A DNA stretch of 64,000 nucleotides from Onthophagus taurus (lineage: Eukaryota > Arthropoda > Insecta > Coleoptera > Scarabaeidae). The stretch is from positions 22,630,001 to 22,694,000 of the forward strand of contig NC_091968.1 in NCBI RefSeq assembly GCF_036711975.1, in the 5' to 3' direction. Every line of letters begins with the position of its first letter. The first letter of the stretch is position 1. Position numbers and translations under genes: made by a program. Positions 13,201 to 23,879 of the stretch are shown in pieces. Under the pieces are notes generated by a model. That model worked only from the letters and a program-made list of their open reading frames with translations, searched no databases and was not told the DNA's origin.

Positions 13201-16200
13201 TTGAGTGCTCCCCCCACTCCCAAACAATCCACCCCCCGACGTCGAAAATAATCCCCCCGAAGCGCTTGTTACCGGAGCGCCGAAAAGGCTTGGTTTGGTT
13301 GTTTGGGCTGGAGTTCCGAATAAACTCGGAGTTGAAGTTGTCTGGGCGCCAAAAACTGTTCCAAAAGCTGGCGCGGAAGTTGCTGGAGTACCGAAGGATG
13401 TTCCAAAAGTCGATGTTGGGGGAGCTCCAAATGTCGATCCGAAAGCGGGGGCGGAACTTGCGGGGGTTCCGAATGATGTACCAAAAGCCGGAGCGGTGCT
13501 TGTTACGGTTGTACCAAAACTTGTTCCGAATGCGGGGGTTGTTGATGCGGCGGGGGCGCCGAAAGATGTACCAAATCCTCCGAAACCCGCTGATGATGTG
13601 GTTGGGGTACCAAAAGCACCTCCACCGAAACCCGTAGCTAAAAATAAATAGGAAATATTTGCATTTAAACATTAAGATAACAATTGGACCGCGTTATGCA
13701 TCACTTGACTAAGCGACAAATGAACAATGTTGATAACCATCAGAATTATACAGGGTGTTTAATCACAAATACTAGAGTCAAAATGATGTTTCGTGTAAAA
13801 ATTTTTGAAGAAAATTATATAGAGTTTGATTTTGTACTTTTCAACTAGCTTCTATTTGATATAGAATTTAAGTCTAACTGATTTTGGCCCTTGGCCATTT
13901 TCAGAGACTCTATAAACAGATTAACATCCCTCATTACAAACGAGTTTCTTAATATTTCTTTTTGTTTTGTTAAAAAAGACCACATATCAAAGTCGAAATC
14001 AGATTATTAGTTACTAATTTACAAAATTTAAATTTACAAGTTTACAGGTTAAAATTTAAGAACGTTGTTTTTTAACAAAAAAAATATTAAGAAAGTTGGG
14101 AAAAATTCAAGAATCATCATGTGGCTTAAAAATCGACGATTTTTTGTTAATCAATATGAAATGACCCAAAAAACACTTTAAAAAGAAAAAGAAAGTGTTG
14201 AAAAGTGACTAACAGTAGATTAACTTCTATTATAATATGATAAATGATAACTTCAAGTTTAAAATGTCAACCTCAATTTTGACATATTTGGAATATTCAT
14301 TGAAAATTTGTGAAAACTGCTACTGACTGGATACTAAATAAGATTTGTTCGAAAAATTTTTTGGTTCAAACATTAATTATTAAGATAACCTCAAAAAAAT
14401 ATTATATATGTGATATATAGGTTGTTTCAGGTTTTTGTAGCAGGACTTTAACAATCGATAGATCTTTTAAAATTAATACAAAAACTTCATATAAACATAT
14501 AGTTCATTTTTTTTCTATAATACCTGCCAAATTGTTGTAATGTTGACGATTATGGAGTCCGTTTTACTATAGCCGGTAGAGGGCGCTCTGTAACGTATTC
14601 TTTACGGATTAAAATAACAATAACTTTTCTGACAGTATACTTTTTGAATAAAAATTCTTATTCTCGGTACTTTTTTAAGCAAAAACGGTACTCTTATCAA
14701 AATGCGCTAAACTTGATCGTTTTCAAGATAATCCGCTTTTTATTATTCGATATAGAGCAATATTTTTAGAGGATTGTTAAAGATAGGTATAATCATGTTT
14801 GCTATTGAAACAAAGTAGGTAAGTTTACTAATGTTTTAGTTTATTGCATCAAGTGTCAAATCACCAGTAGTTGTTGATCAGTGTTAATTTTTTCCTAACT
14901 AAGAGTTAGCGGATATTCATTTTGTTTATGGGTTTACAAACGGAAATTCAGCAGAAGTAGCCCTAGAGTATAGGAGAAGATATCCATACAGCAGACGTCC
15001 GCATGCTTCTGTGTTTGTGAAAGTGCATAGACAATTAGTTGAACAAGGGTTAAATAATGACGGGTAGATCGTAATAATGACAAAGTTAAATTGCAAAGAA
15101 AGTTTAGAAGAAGAAGGTTTGTCATAGGTTTGTCGACCTATGTTTATATGAAGTTTTTGTGTTAATATTAAAAGATCTATCGACTGTTAAAGTCCTGCTA
15201 CAAAAACCTGAAACACCCTGTATATCGGTATACAGCGCCATCTAGTAACCATATCAAAAAATTTTATTAAAATAATCGACTATAAATCATATTTTAAACA
15301 AATTTTTTTTGAAACAATTTTTGATAAAATTCAATTTTCTTTCATCGTACTATTCACAGGGAAATCTAAAATTCTATAATTTCGATAATTCGACAAAAAT
15401 TTTTGAACCAAAGTTGTTACTGACACGATTCTAAATAAGATTTGTTTGAAAAAATTTTTGATTCAAACAATAATTATTAGGATAACCTCAAAAAAATGTT
15501 GTATATATGATATATATCGGTATACAGCGCCATCTGGTAATTATATCAAAATTTTTTATTAAAATTATCGATTATAAATCATATTCTAAACAAATTTTAT
15601 CTGAAACAGTTTTTGATAAAATTGAATTTCTTTTTTATCGTACTATTCACAGGGAAATTTAAGATTCTATAATTTCGATTATTCGAAAAAAATGTTTTAA
15701 CGAAAGTTGTTACAGGCTCGATTCTAAATAAGATTTGTTTGAAAAATTTTTTGATTCAAACAATAATTATTAAGATAACCTCAAGAAAATGTTATATATA
15801 TGATATATATCGGTATACAGCGCCATCTGGTAATTATATCAAAATTTTTTATTAAAATTATCGATTATAAATCATATTCTAAACAAATTTTATCTGAAAC
15901 AGTTTTTGATAAAATTGAATTTCTTTTTTATCGTACTATTCACAGGGAAATTTAAGATTCTATAATTTCGATTATTCGAAAAAAATGTTTTAATGAAAGT
16001 TGTTACAGGCTCGATTCTAAACAAGATTTGTTTGAAAAATTTTTTGATTCAAACAATAATTATTAAGATAACTTCAAAAAAATGTTATTTATATGATATA
16101 TATCGCTATACAGGGAGATCTAGTAAACATATCAAATTCTTTTATTAAAATAATCGATTATAAATCATATTCTAAACAAATTTTATCTCAAACAATTTTT

Positions 16201-19200
16201 GATAAAATTGAATTTTTTTTTCATCGTACTGTTCACAGGGAAATTTAAGATTCTATAATTTCGATTATTCGAAAAAAATGTTTTAACGAAAGTTGTTACA
16301 GGCTCGATTCTAAATAAGATTTGTTTGAAAAATTTTTTGATTCAAACAATAATTATTAAGATAACCTCAAGAAAATGTTATATATATGATATATATCGGT
16401 ATACAGCGCCATCTGGTAATTATATCAAAATTTTTTATTAAAATTATCGATTATAAATCATATTCTAAACAAATTTTATCTGAAACAGTTTTTGATAAAA
16501 TTGAATTTCTTTTTTATCGTACTATTCACAGGGAAATTTAAGATTCTATAATTTCGATTATTCGAAAAAAATGTTTTAATGAAAGTTGTTACTGGTTCAA
16601 TTCTAAATAAGATTTGCTTGAAAATTTTTTTGATTCAAACAATAATTATTAAGATAACTTCAAAAAAATGTTATATATATGATATATATCGCTATACAGC
16701 GAGATCTAGTAAACATATCAAATTCTTTTATTAAAATAATCGATTATAAATCATATTCTAAACAAATTTTATCTGAAACAATTTTTGATAAAATTGATTT
16801 TTTTTCATCGTACTGTTCACAGGGAAATTTAAGATTCTATAATTTCGATTATTCGAAAAAAATGTTTTAACGAAAGTTGTTACAGGCTCGATTCTAAATA
16901 AGATTTGTTTGAAAAAATTTTTGATTCAAACAATAATTATTAAGATAACCTCAAGAAAATGTTATATATATGATATATATCGGTATACAGCGCCATCTGG
17001 TAATTATATCAAAATTTTTTATTAAAATTATCGATTATAAATCATATTCTAAACAAATTTTATCTGAAACAGTTTTTGATAAAATTGAATTTCTTTTTTA
17101 TCGTACTATTCACAGGGAAATTTAAGATTCTATAATTTCGATTATTCGAAAAAAATGTTTTAATGAAAGTTGTTACTGGTTCAATTCTAAATAAGATTTG
17201 CTTGAAAATTTTTTTGATTCAAACAATAATTATTAAGATAACTTCAAAAAAATGTTATATATATGATATATATCGCTATACAGCGGGATCTAGTAAACAT
17301 ATCAAATTCTTTTATTAAAATAATCGATTATAAATCATATTCTAAACAAATTTTATCTGAAACAATTTTTGATAAAATTGATTTTTTTTCATCGTACTGT
17401 TCACAGGGAAATTTAAGATTCTATAATTTCGATTATTCGAAAAAAATGTTTTAACGAAAGTTGTTACAGGCTCGATTCTAAATAAGATTTGTTTGAAAAA
17501 ATTTTTGATTCAAACAATAATTATTAAGATAACCTCAAGAAAATGTTATATATATGATATATATCGGTATACAGCGCCATCTGGTAATTATATCAAAATT
17601 TTTTATTAAAATTATCGATTATAAATCATATTCTAAACAAATTTTATCTGAAACAGTTTTTGATAAAATTGAATTTCTTTTTTATCGTACTATTCACAGG
17701 GAAATTTAAGATTCTATAATTTCGATTATTCGAAAAAAATGTTTTAATGAAAGTTGTTACTGGTTCAATTCTAAATAAGATTTGCTTGAAATTTTTTTTG
17801 ATTCAAACAATAATTATTAAGATAACTTCAAAAAAATGTTATATATATGATATATATCGCTATACAGCGAGATCTAGTAAACATATCAAATTCTTTTATT
17901 AAAATAATCGATTATAAATCATATTCTAAACAAATTTTATCTGAAACATTTTTTGATAAAATTGAATTTTTCTTTCATCGTACTGTTCACAGGGAAATTT
18001 AAGATTCTATAATTTCGATTATTCGAAAAAAATGTTTTAATGAAAGTTGTTACTGGATCGATTCTAAATAAGATTTGTTTGAAAAATTTTTTGATTCAAA
18101 CAATAATTATTAAGATAACCTCAAAAAAATGTTATATATATGATATATATCGGTATACAGCGCCATCTGGTAATTATATCAAAATTTTTTATTAAAATTA
18201 TCGATTATAAATCATATTCTAAACAAATTTTATCTGAAACAGTTTTTGATAAAATTGAATTTCTTTTTTATCGTACTATTCACAGGGAAATTTAAGATTC
18301 TATAATTTCGATTATTCGAAAAAAATGTTTTAATGAAAGTTGTTACTGGTTCAATTCTAAATAAGATTTGCTTGAAAATTTTTTTGATTCAAACAATAAT
18401 TATTAAGATAACTTCAAAAAAATGTTATTTATATGATATATATCGCTATACAGGGAGATCTAGTAAACATATCAAATTCTTTTATTAAAATAATCGATTA
18501 TAAATCATATTCTAAACAAATTTTATCTGAAACAATTTTTGATAAAATTGAATTTTTTTTTCATCGTACTGTTCACAGGGAAATTTAAGATTTTATAATT
18601 TCGATTATTCGAAAAAAATGTTTTAACGAAAGTTGTTACTGGCTCGATTTTAAATAAGATTTGTTCGAAAAACTTTTTGATTCAAACATTAATTATTCAG
18701 ATAACCTCAAAAAAATGTTATACAGAGTGTAGCAGGTATGAGTAGGAAAAATTTGAGGGGTTTAGGTCCTTTTTTTGTGAATAAAAAATTCTTACAACAC
18801 AATGTCCCATTCCTTGCCATTCTTAAGATATGATACGATAAAGTTAAGGGTTTGAAAGTTTAAGTACTGCTGTATAAAGAATTATACTAAGCAGGGTTTG
18901 CTTATGTACAGGTGTCCCGAAATGACGTGTACAACGCAAGACCACAAGTACCTTGACTAAAAATATGATGATTTAACTCAACTTATCTATATATAAAATT
19001 ACTTAGTTTAGCCGCTAGAGGGCATTAAACATTCATGATGAATCAAAGATAAAACGCAAAACAAAAAATACGAATACCGCTGTCAAGTTTAAGTGACAAA
19101 CTGTTTTTTTTTTAATTAATTATACCTAGCCAACTATTAAAAAATGTTATTAGTGTTACCTTATATCACTCACTCGCGCTTATGGAGATTTAGAAAATAT

Positions 19201-22200
19201 TTTTTTGTGGCTAAAGCGTTCACCCAACTGAAATTTTGTAAGGGAGAAAATAGTTTCTAAATTAAAGTAACTACTCAGAAAAAAGAATAGTGTTTGTAAT
19301 GGGGGTTAAAAAGATATGGATGCATAGTTTATTGTGACCAAGTTTTTAGGTTACTTATTTTGTTTTTCATTAAATAAATAAATTTAATTTAACCTTGCAA
19401 CATGGATAATCACAATATTCAAAGTTTTTAAGCACCCTATAATTTTCGAAATTAGAGTTTATTCCACAAATAGCTGTAATCTACTGATACAAACGCATGA
19501 CCAAAAAATGAATAAAATCCTTTGAGGATTTTCCGAGTTATTTAAAAAAATATATTATTGTGAAAACCCTCTAGCGGCTAAACTAAGCAATTTTGTTAAA
19601 TCATCATATTTTTGGTCAAGGTACTTGTGGTCTTGCGTTGTACACGTCAATTCCGGACAGCCTGTATATAGCTTTAATTTGACACATAAAAGTCATTTTT
19701 GAGATATTTTTAGAGGTTGTTTACTTTATACGAATAAATTTAGGTTTTAATGAATAAACGTGCTTATTGTATTAAAAACAACAAAATTACAAAACTAGAA
19801 ACAAATTGCAAAGCAAAGCCTGCTTAGTATAATTCATTAAACAGTAGTACTCAAGCGTGTGAACTCTTAACTTTATCGTATCATATCTTAAGAAGGACAA
19901 AGAATGGGACATTGTGTTATAAGAATTTTTTATTCAGAAAGAGGAGACCTATAACCCCTCAAATTTTTTCTACTCATACTTGGTACACCTGTATATATGA
20001 TATATATATCGGTATACAGCGCCATCTAATAACCATATCAAATTTTTTTATTAAAATAATCGATTATAAATCATATTCTAAACAAATTTTATCTGAAACA
20101 ATTTTTGATAAAATTGAATTTTTTTTTCATCGTACTGTTCACAGGGAAATTTAAGATTCTATAATTTCGATTATTCGAAAAAAATGTTTTAATGAAAGTT
20201 GTTACTGGCTCGATTCTAAATAAGATTTGTTTGAAAAAATTTTTGATTCAAACAATAATTATTAAGATAATCTCAAAAAAATATTATATACAGGTAATTC
20301 AAATTCGACCCCACCATTGGGATCTCAGAAACCATAAGAGATACAGAAATGGTTAAATGGGGCCAAAGTTGCGTATTTTAGAGCTCATCATTTTTCAACT
20401 AAGTTTTTGGATCTAGCCGTTTTAGTTTTAAAAATATGATATATTAAACAAAAAAATAACTTTCATTTTTTGCCTATAACTTCTTTATTTTTCGTTTTTT
20501 CGTGAATCTGAAAAAACATTCTTAAGGCAACATTTTATGAAAAATGTCATGGCACAACTAGCAATTTTCTCAGATGTTTCGTTTTCGTGAAACTATCATC
20601 AGGTTTATTTTTTCTTATGAACCCAATATTTGATTTTCACACCAAAAATTAGCATAATTAAATCTGATTTCAACGATATGTCACACAATGTATTTCATTT
20701 AAAAAAACATTGAATTATTCAAAAAAAAAGGATAAACCTGATACTTTCACGAAAACGAAACGTCGGAGAAAATTTCTAGTTCTTGGTCTAGTGTTAGTTA
20801 AACATATTCCCCAAATTTCATTTTCCTAGCATTTATGGTTTTTGAGAAAAACAAATTAAACCAAAATTTTCCGCCATTTTTGGAGGGGTGTAGCTCCTTA
20901 GGGGAGTCGAAGTCGCCTATGGTTCATATATCAAAGTACCCTTAAAATTCACTAAAGAATCACCCCTTGAAGTTTGTTGCAGTCATTCAGATACACCTGT
21001 ATATCGATATACAGCGTCATCTAGTAAAAAAAAATGTTATATATATGATATATATCGGTATACAGCACCATCTGGTAATTATATCAAATTTTTTTATTAA
21101 AATAATCGATTATAAATCATATCCTAAACAAATTTTATCTGAAACAATTTTTGATAAAATTGAATTTTTTTTTCATCGTACTGTTCACAGGGAAATTTAA
21201 GATTCTATAGTTTCGATTATTCGAAAGAAATGTTTTAATCAAAGTTGTTACTGGCTCGATTCTAAATAAGATTTGTTTGCAAAATTTTTTGATTCCAACA
21301 TTAATTGTTAAGATAACCTCAAAAATATGTTATATACATATATGATATATATCGGTATACAGCGCCATCTAGTAACCATATCAAAATTTTTTATTAAAAT
21401 AATCGATTTTAAATAATATTCTAAACAAATTTTATCTGAAACAATTTTGGATAAAATTGAATTTTTTTTTCATCGTACTGTTCACAGGGAAATTTAAGAT
21501 TCTATAATTTCGATTATTCGAAAAAAATGTTTTAATTAAAGTTGTTACTGGCTCGATTCTAAATAAGATTTGTTTGCAAAATTTTTTGATTCAAACATAA
21601 ATTGTTAAGGTAACCTCAAAAATATGTTATATATACGATATATATCGGTATACAGCGCCATCTAGTAACCATATCAAAATTTTTTATTAAAATAATCGAT
21701 TATAAATCATATTCTAAACAAATTTTATCTGAAACAATTTTTGATAAAATTGAATTTTTTTTCACCGTACTGTTCACAGGGAAATTTAAGATTCTATAAT
21801 TTCGATTATTCGAAAAAAATGTTTTAATTAAAGTTGTTACTGGCTCGATTCTAAATAAGATTTGTTTGAAAAATTTTTTGATTCAAACATTAATTGTTAA
21901 GATAACCTCAAAAATATGTTATATATACGATATATATCGGTATACAGCGCCATCTAGTAACGATATCAACATTTTTTATTAAAATAATCGATTATAAATC
22001 ATATTCTAAACAAATTTTATCTGAAACAATTTTTGATAAAATTGAATTTTTCTTCACCGTACTGTTCACAGGGAAATTTAAGATTCTATAATTTCGATTA
22101 TTCGAAAAAAATGTTTTAATTAAAGTTGTTACTGGCTCGGTTCTAAATAAGATTTGTTTGAAAATTTTTTTGATTCAAACATTAATTGTTAAGATAACCT

Positions 22201-23801
22201 CAAAAATATGTTATATACACGATATATATCGGTATACAGCGCCATCTAGTAACCATATCAAATTTTTTTATTAAAATAATCGATTATAAATCATATTTTA
22301 AACAAATTTTATCTGAAACAATTTTTGATCAAATTGAATTTTTTTTACCGTACTATTCACAGGGAAATCTAAGATTCTATAATTTCGATTATTTGAAAAA
22401 ATGTTTTAATGAAAGTTGTTACTGGCTCGATTCTAAATAAGATTTGTTTGAAAAATTTTTTGATTCAAACAATAATTATTAAGATAATCTCAAAAAAATA
22501 TTATATACAGGTAATTCAAATTCGACCCCACCATTGGGATCTCAGAAACCATAAGAGATACAGAAATGGTTAAATGGGGCCAAAGTTGCGTATTTTAGAG
22601 CTCATCATTTTTCAACTAAGTTTTTGGATCTAGCCGTTTTAGTTTTAAAAATATGATATATTAAACAAAAAAATGACTTTCGTTTTTTGCCTATAACTTC
22701 TTTATTTTTCGTTTTTTCGTGAATCTGAAAAAACATTCTTAAGGCAACATTTTATGAAAAATGTCATGGCACAACTAGAAATTTTCTCAGATGTTTCGTT
22801 TTCGTGAAACTATCATCGGGTTTATTTTTTCTTATGAAACCAATATTTGATTTTCACACCAAAAATTAGCATAATTAAATCTGATTTCAACGATATGTCA
22901 CACAATGTATTTCATTTAAAAAAACATTGAATTATTAAAAAAAAAAGAATAAACCTGATCATACTTTCACGAAAACGAAACGTCGGAGAAAATTTCTAGT
23001 TCTAGTGTTATTTCTAGTTTTAGTGCAATAAAAATATGCAACATATTTAACAACGTATAACGTGATTGGCGCTTAGCTTTATCATTTAAAACAAATAGTA
23101 GTTTAGGTCTTTCTGTATTCTGCATTTTTTCTAAGATAAGTTACACCTTTACCTAACAGACAGCATGAAAATCTCTAAAAACGATAAAATTCGCTTAGTT
23201 AAGTGATGTATAACGCGGTCCAATTAAAACATCGTTATAACCAAACAAATAATAGAACAAGTTATTTTCTATTTTTAAAAGATAACAAATTCCTCGTTAA
23301 TCTATTGCTTTATTGTTCACTATCAGTGTGGTTCTTAGAACTTACAATTAGAAGAGACTTGCTAGAATGTATTTTGTTAACATTGACATAATAAACGTGA
23401 CAAATCAAAATGTTATCATCACACCGGAAAATGTGACCAATTTGAAAGAAGAAATCAATTCTTATAAAGTCGAGTACGCCCCCGAAGGAATCGTCTTTGG
23501 AAATGTGGTGTTTGGATTAACTTTTTTAATATGTATGGGTTTCCTTCTCGGATTATTACTAAACATAGGAGGTTATATCAGAGGATTGGAAGTCGACGAG
23601 CGTAGAAACGAAGCGATTTTAAGAAACTTGGAGAATAACTTTGTTTTGGTACATATGAACGTCCCCGTTGAATTTTCAAGAAATAACGTTGTAACTGTAA
23701 CTTTTAATCACTAAGACTAATATCAACTAAAATATTAATTTAATTTACAACTTACGCTTTGCCGTTTGCCCAAAAGAAGATTGTCCGAAAGAAAATGCCA
23801 T
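6996..23801 (-). CDS. Nup54: Nucleoporin Nup54 (five exons, 669 aa)
   Basis: Nup54 is the FG-repeat member of the central-channel Nup62-Nup58-Nup54 complex of the nuclear pore. The coding exons on the minus strand are 23756-23801, 12575-13637, 7443-7998, 7274-7393 and 6996-7220, joined by GT/AG sites with matching phase (46+1063+556+120+225 nt). Residues about 5-265 are a low-complexity FG region rich in FGT, LFG and SFG. From about 290 the conserved domain begins with GDERDDILKKWNMLQA and WGTGKGYY. Residues about 494-669 form the helical coiled-coil part (DLKKRL, the HINEYKQKFLQLQHRVLK segment, ILVKQEVSRKAGMALQPEEE, PTQFK). It is longer than human Nup54 (507 aa) because of the FG region. Introns 1 and 2 are swollen by repeats; introns 3 and 4 are 49 and 53 bp. 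Start chosen: MAFSFGQSSFGQ, typical of FG nucleoporins. Confidence 0.93.
7274..7393 (-). CDS. Nup54: Nup54 coding exon 4
   Basis: Forty codons, phase 0 on both sides, starting ILVKQEVSRKAG and ending PTQFK. An alternative AG seven bases downstream would break the frame, and the first AG restores the family's VLIKQE-like motif, so that acceptor was chosen. Confidence 0.9.
7443..7998 (-). CDS. Nup54: Nup54 coding exon 3
   Basis: A 556-nt exon whose first base completes the Ser codon split by intron 2. It carries the central conserved domain and the first half of the helical region, ending with LQHRVLK before a GTAACC donor. A MITE begins only about 30 bp upstream of the acceptor. Confidence 0.92.
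8028..8153. mobile_element. Palindromic MITE, copy 1
   Basis: About 125 bp with imperfect terminal inverted repeats (TTAATTATTATCGTACC at one end, GGTACGATAATAG at the other). A long inner inverted repeat, GTATGCAACCAATATCGC, pairs with TGATATTGGTTGCATAC. Three more copies occur at about 12413-12535, 43258-43348 and 44602-44713. No coding capacity. Confidence 0.8.
8166..8382. mobile_element. 217-bp MITE with ~40-bp TIRs ending TGACGTCA
   Basis: The left arm AGAGATGGGCGGAGCTTATA, followed by a GACTCCAAACA block, is matched in inverse near 8340-8375. Both ends carry the palindrome TGACGTCA (8166-8173 and 8375-8382), either as terminus or as an 8-bp target duplication. The interior is AT-rich and non-coding. 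Confidence 0.82.
8505..9235. other. Unclassified transposon-like sequence in Nup54 intron 2
   Basis: Begins with a TACAGGGTGTCCCGTTAAGC motif at about 8526, the usual left end of TA-flanked Tc1/mariner-type or related insect elements, but no matching right end was found. The rest is AT-rich with no protein I recognise. Confidence 0.35.
9240..11215. repeat. ~125-bp repeat array in alternating orientations
   Basis: Repeated blocks share CATTTTAAAGGATTTTT, then ATGTCAAAATTGACGTTGACAT, then AACCGGAAGTTG, then a TTCATTAATATTGAAGATAA segment. The first part of each larger block runs one way (GGATTTTT..GTCAAAATTG); another part runs in inverse (CAATTTTGAC..AATCCTTTAAAATGAGT), with a GACAAATATTAAGACATTTT spacer between. 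The same family fills 53845-55110, 57530-58900 and part of 59880-60140. Non-coding. Short inverted stretches such as GTCAAAATTGACGTTGAC could form hairpins. Confidence 0.85.
11402..12127 (-). mobile_element. Tc1-like element relic with inverted arms and a transposase C-terminus
   Basis: Starts after TA at 11400-11401 with CAGTGCCGCACTTAATTATT, a classic Tc1-like terminus. About 180 bp at 11461-11640 recurs inverted at 11956-12127. Between the arms, the minus strand at 11692-11907 reads ALLEEWYNIEQKTTQNLVHS followed by MPRPLKVVIK, the characteristic end of Tc1 transposases. The catalytic DDE region is absent and the outer right terminus is lost, so the copy is dead. Confidence 0.75.
12413..12535. 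mobile_element. Palindromic MITE, copy 2
   Basis: Same family as copy 1: TCATTGCAAGTATGCAACCA pairs with the inverse TGGTTGCATACCTGCAAAGA around an inner CGCAAATCGCGTA hairpin, with TTAATTATC-type ends. It abuts the terminus of the TIR element at 12417 and ends about 40 bp from the Nup54 exon 2 donor. Confidence 0.8.
12575..13637 (-). CDS. Nup54: Nup54 coding exon 2 (FG repeats and start of the conserved domain)
   Basis: A 1063-nt exon between a TTTTTAG acceptor and an AG/GTTAGT donor. It encodes about 20 spaced FG, LFG and SFGT motifs separated by Thr/Ser/Ala/Pro linkers, then the family's conserved FYAINVFGDERD and NPFYRFKGIGYVVIP segments. GC content is clearly higher than in the flanking repeats. 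Repeat insertions lie within about 40-45 bp on both sides (a MITE ends near 12535 and a TIR element begins at 13683). Confidence 0.93.
14419..15220 (+). mobile_element. Tc1/mariner-like non-autonomous element in the satellite
   Basis: Terminal inverted repeats of about 50 bp: GTTTCAGGTTTTTGTAGCAG at the left and CTGCTACAAAAACCTGAAAC at the right, with a CACCCTG/TA right junction. Around 14915-15060 the plus strand reads GFTNGNSAEVALEYRRRYPY followed by SRRPHASVFVKVHRQLVEQG, the N-terminal helix-turn-helix block (DUF4817-type) common in insect transposases of this group. The catalytic domain is missing. Confidence 0.72.
18723..19991. mobile_element. TA-flanked TIR element in the satellite, containing a second element
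   Basis: TA at 18721-18722 and 19992-19993 flanks ends CAGAGTGTAGCAGGTATGAG and the inverse of CAGGTGTACCAAGTATGAGT. The similarity continues through AAAATTTGAGGGG on both sides. It is interrupted by the element at 18909-19664. No transposase was recognised. Confidence 0.78.
18909..19664. mobile_element. TA-flanked TIR element nested in the previous one
   Basis: Starts CAGGTGTCCCGAAATGACGT and ends with the near-inverse, ACGTCAATTCCGGACAGCCTG, flanked by TA. TIRs of about 75 bp include GTACAACGCAAGACCACAAG, TACCTTGACTAAAAATATGA and TGATTTAAC. The interior shows GCCGCTAGAGGGC and its inverse but no coding region. Confidence 0.78.
20287..20998. mobile_element. Non-autonomous element in the satellite, copy A
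   Basis: Starts CAGGTAATTCAAATTCGACC after TA and ends ATTCAGATACACCTG before TA. The first ~530 bp recurs almost identically at 22507-23000, which fixes it as an element and not satellite variation. An inner inverted pair (TCTCAGATGTTTCGTTTTCG, and CGAAAACGAAACGTCGGAGA) surrounds its centre. Non-coding. Confidence 0.7.
22507..23035. mobile_element. Non-autonomous element, copy B (3' end replaced)
   Basis: Near-identical to 20287-20770, but after GTCGGAGAAAATTTCTAGTT it runs into a CTAGTTCTAGTGTTATTTCT motif and then the terminal region of the surrounding TIR element. Related CTAGTGTTAGTTCTA motifs occur at about 36417, 50655 and 60540. Non-coding. Confidence 0.65.
23367..23714 (+). CDS. Hypothetical 115-aa single-pass membrane protein, antisense in Nup54 intron 1
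   Basis: I do not recognise this ORF. It starts at an ATG and has codon choice (GCCCCCGAAGGAATCGTCTT) unlike the surrounding AT-rich repeats. Residues about 42-71 (IVFGNVVFGLTFLICMGFLL, then GLLLNIGGYI) are a strong transmembrane segment. Two N-x-T sites (residues 10 and 22) lie before it, and a charged stretch (EVDERRNEAILRNLEN) follows it. It lies between the right end of a TIR element (23227) and Nup54 exon 1 (23756), on the opposite strand, so its 3' end points into the Nup54 start. It could be one exon of a spliced gene, or a chance ORF. No splice partners were found. Confidence 0.42.
   Translation: MYFVNIDIINVTNQNVIITPENVTNLKEEINSYKVEYAPEGIVFGNVVFGLTFLICMGFLLGLLLNIGGYIRGLEVDERRNEAILRNLENNFVLVHMNVPVEFSRNNVVTVTFNH
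23756..23801 (-). CDS. Nup54: Nup54 coding exon 1
   Basis: ATG at 23801 opens 15 codons (MAFSFGQSSFGQTAK) plus one base, followed by a strong GTAAGT donor. The single base joins CT at the start of exon 2 to make a Pro codon, and the FG pattern continues in frame. The exon is too short to be called from open reading frames alone; the reading rests on the FG motifs, the donor and the phase match across a 10.1-kb intron. Confidence 0.85.
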
Positions 23802-23879
23802 ATTTTAACGTTTTTTAACTCGGTTAATAGTAAACATGTAAACATAACCTATAATAACATGTCAAACACTGAGTATAGT

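Larger units (their letters stand above)
14316..22505 (+). repeat. 292-bp satellite array, partly organised as 584-bp dimers
   Basis: Monomers of about 292 bp run from TATATCGGTATACAGCGCCA through AATCGATTATAAATCATATT, TTCACAGGGAAATTTAAGAT and TTCGATTATTCGAAAAAAAT to GATAACCTCAAAAAAATGTT. Two variants alternate between about 15800 and 18600: one reads CGGTATACAGCGCCATCTGG, the other CGCTATACAGCGAGATCTAG. Open frames at 16679-16870 and 17263-17454 translate identically and lie 584 bp apart, showing recent amplification of the dimer. The array is interrupted at 14419-15220, 18723-19991 and 20287-20998. The many short ORFs in the array are by-products. Confidence 0.92.
13683..23227. mobile_element. 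Large TIR element carrying satellite arrays, copy 2 (Nup54 intron 1)
   Basis: Left end AATTGGACCGCGTTATGCAT then CACTTGACTAAGCG at 13683; right end CGCTTAGTTAAGTGATGTAT then AACGCGGTCCAATT ending at 23227. The termini are inverse copies over more than 30 bp. The last ~190 bp before the right end matches the last ~180 bp of the copy at 57276-59152. About 9 kb of satellite and further transposons lie between the ends, so most of the present length is later expansion. No encoded transposase was recognised. Confidence 0.7.

Noticed and set aside
12882-13672. Several long frames on both strands over the Nup54 FG region
   Set aside because: They are shadows of the repetitive, GC-richer FG-coding exon; only the minus-strand frame giving FG motifs joins the flanking exons in phase.
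16679-17454. Identical 63-codon frames at 16679 and 17263, and similar frames at 19912, 20967, 40240, 41976, 42264
   Set aside because: They lie in 292-bp satellite monomers, start and end at satellite words, and differ wherever the monomer differs. No conserved protein is implied.
23203-23391. 62-codon frame starting in the TIR element terminus
   Set aside because: It starts inside the transposon end (GATGTATAACGCGGTCCAAT) and has no motif.
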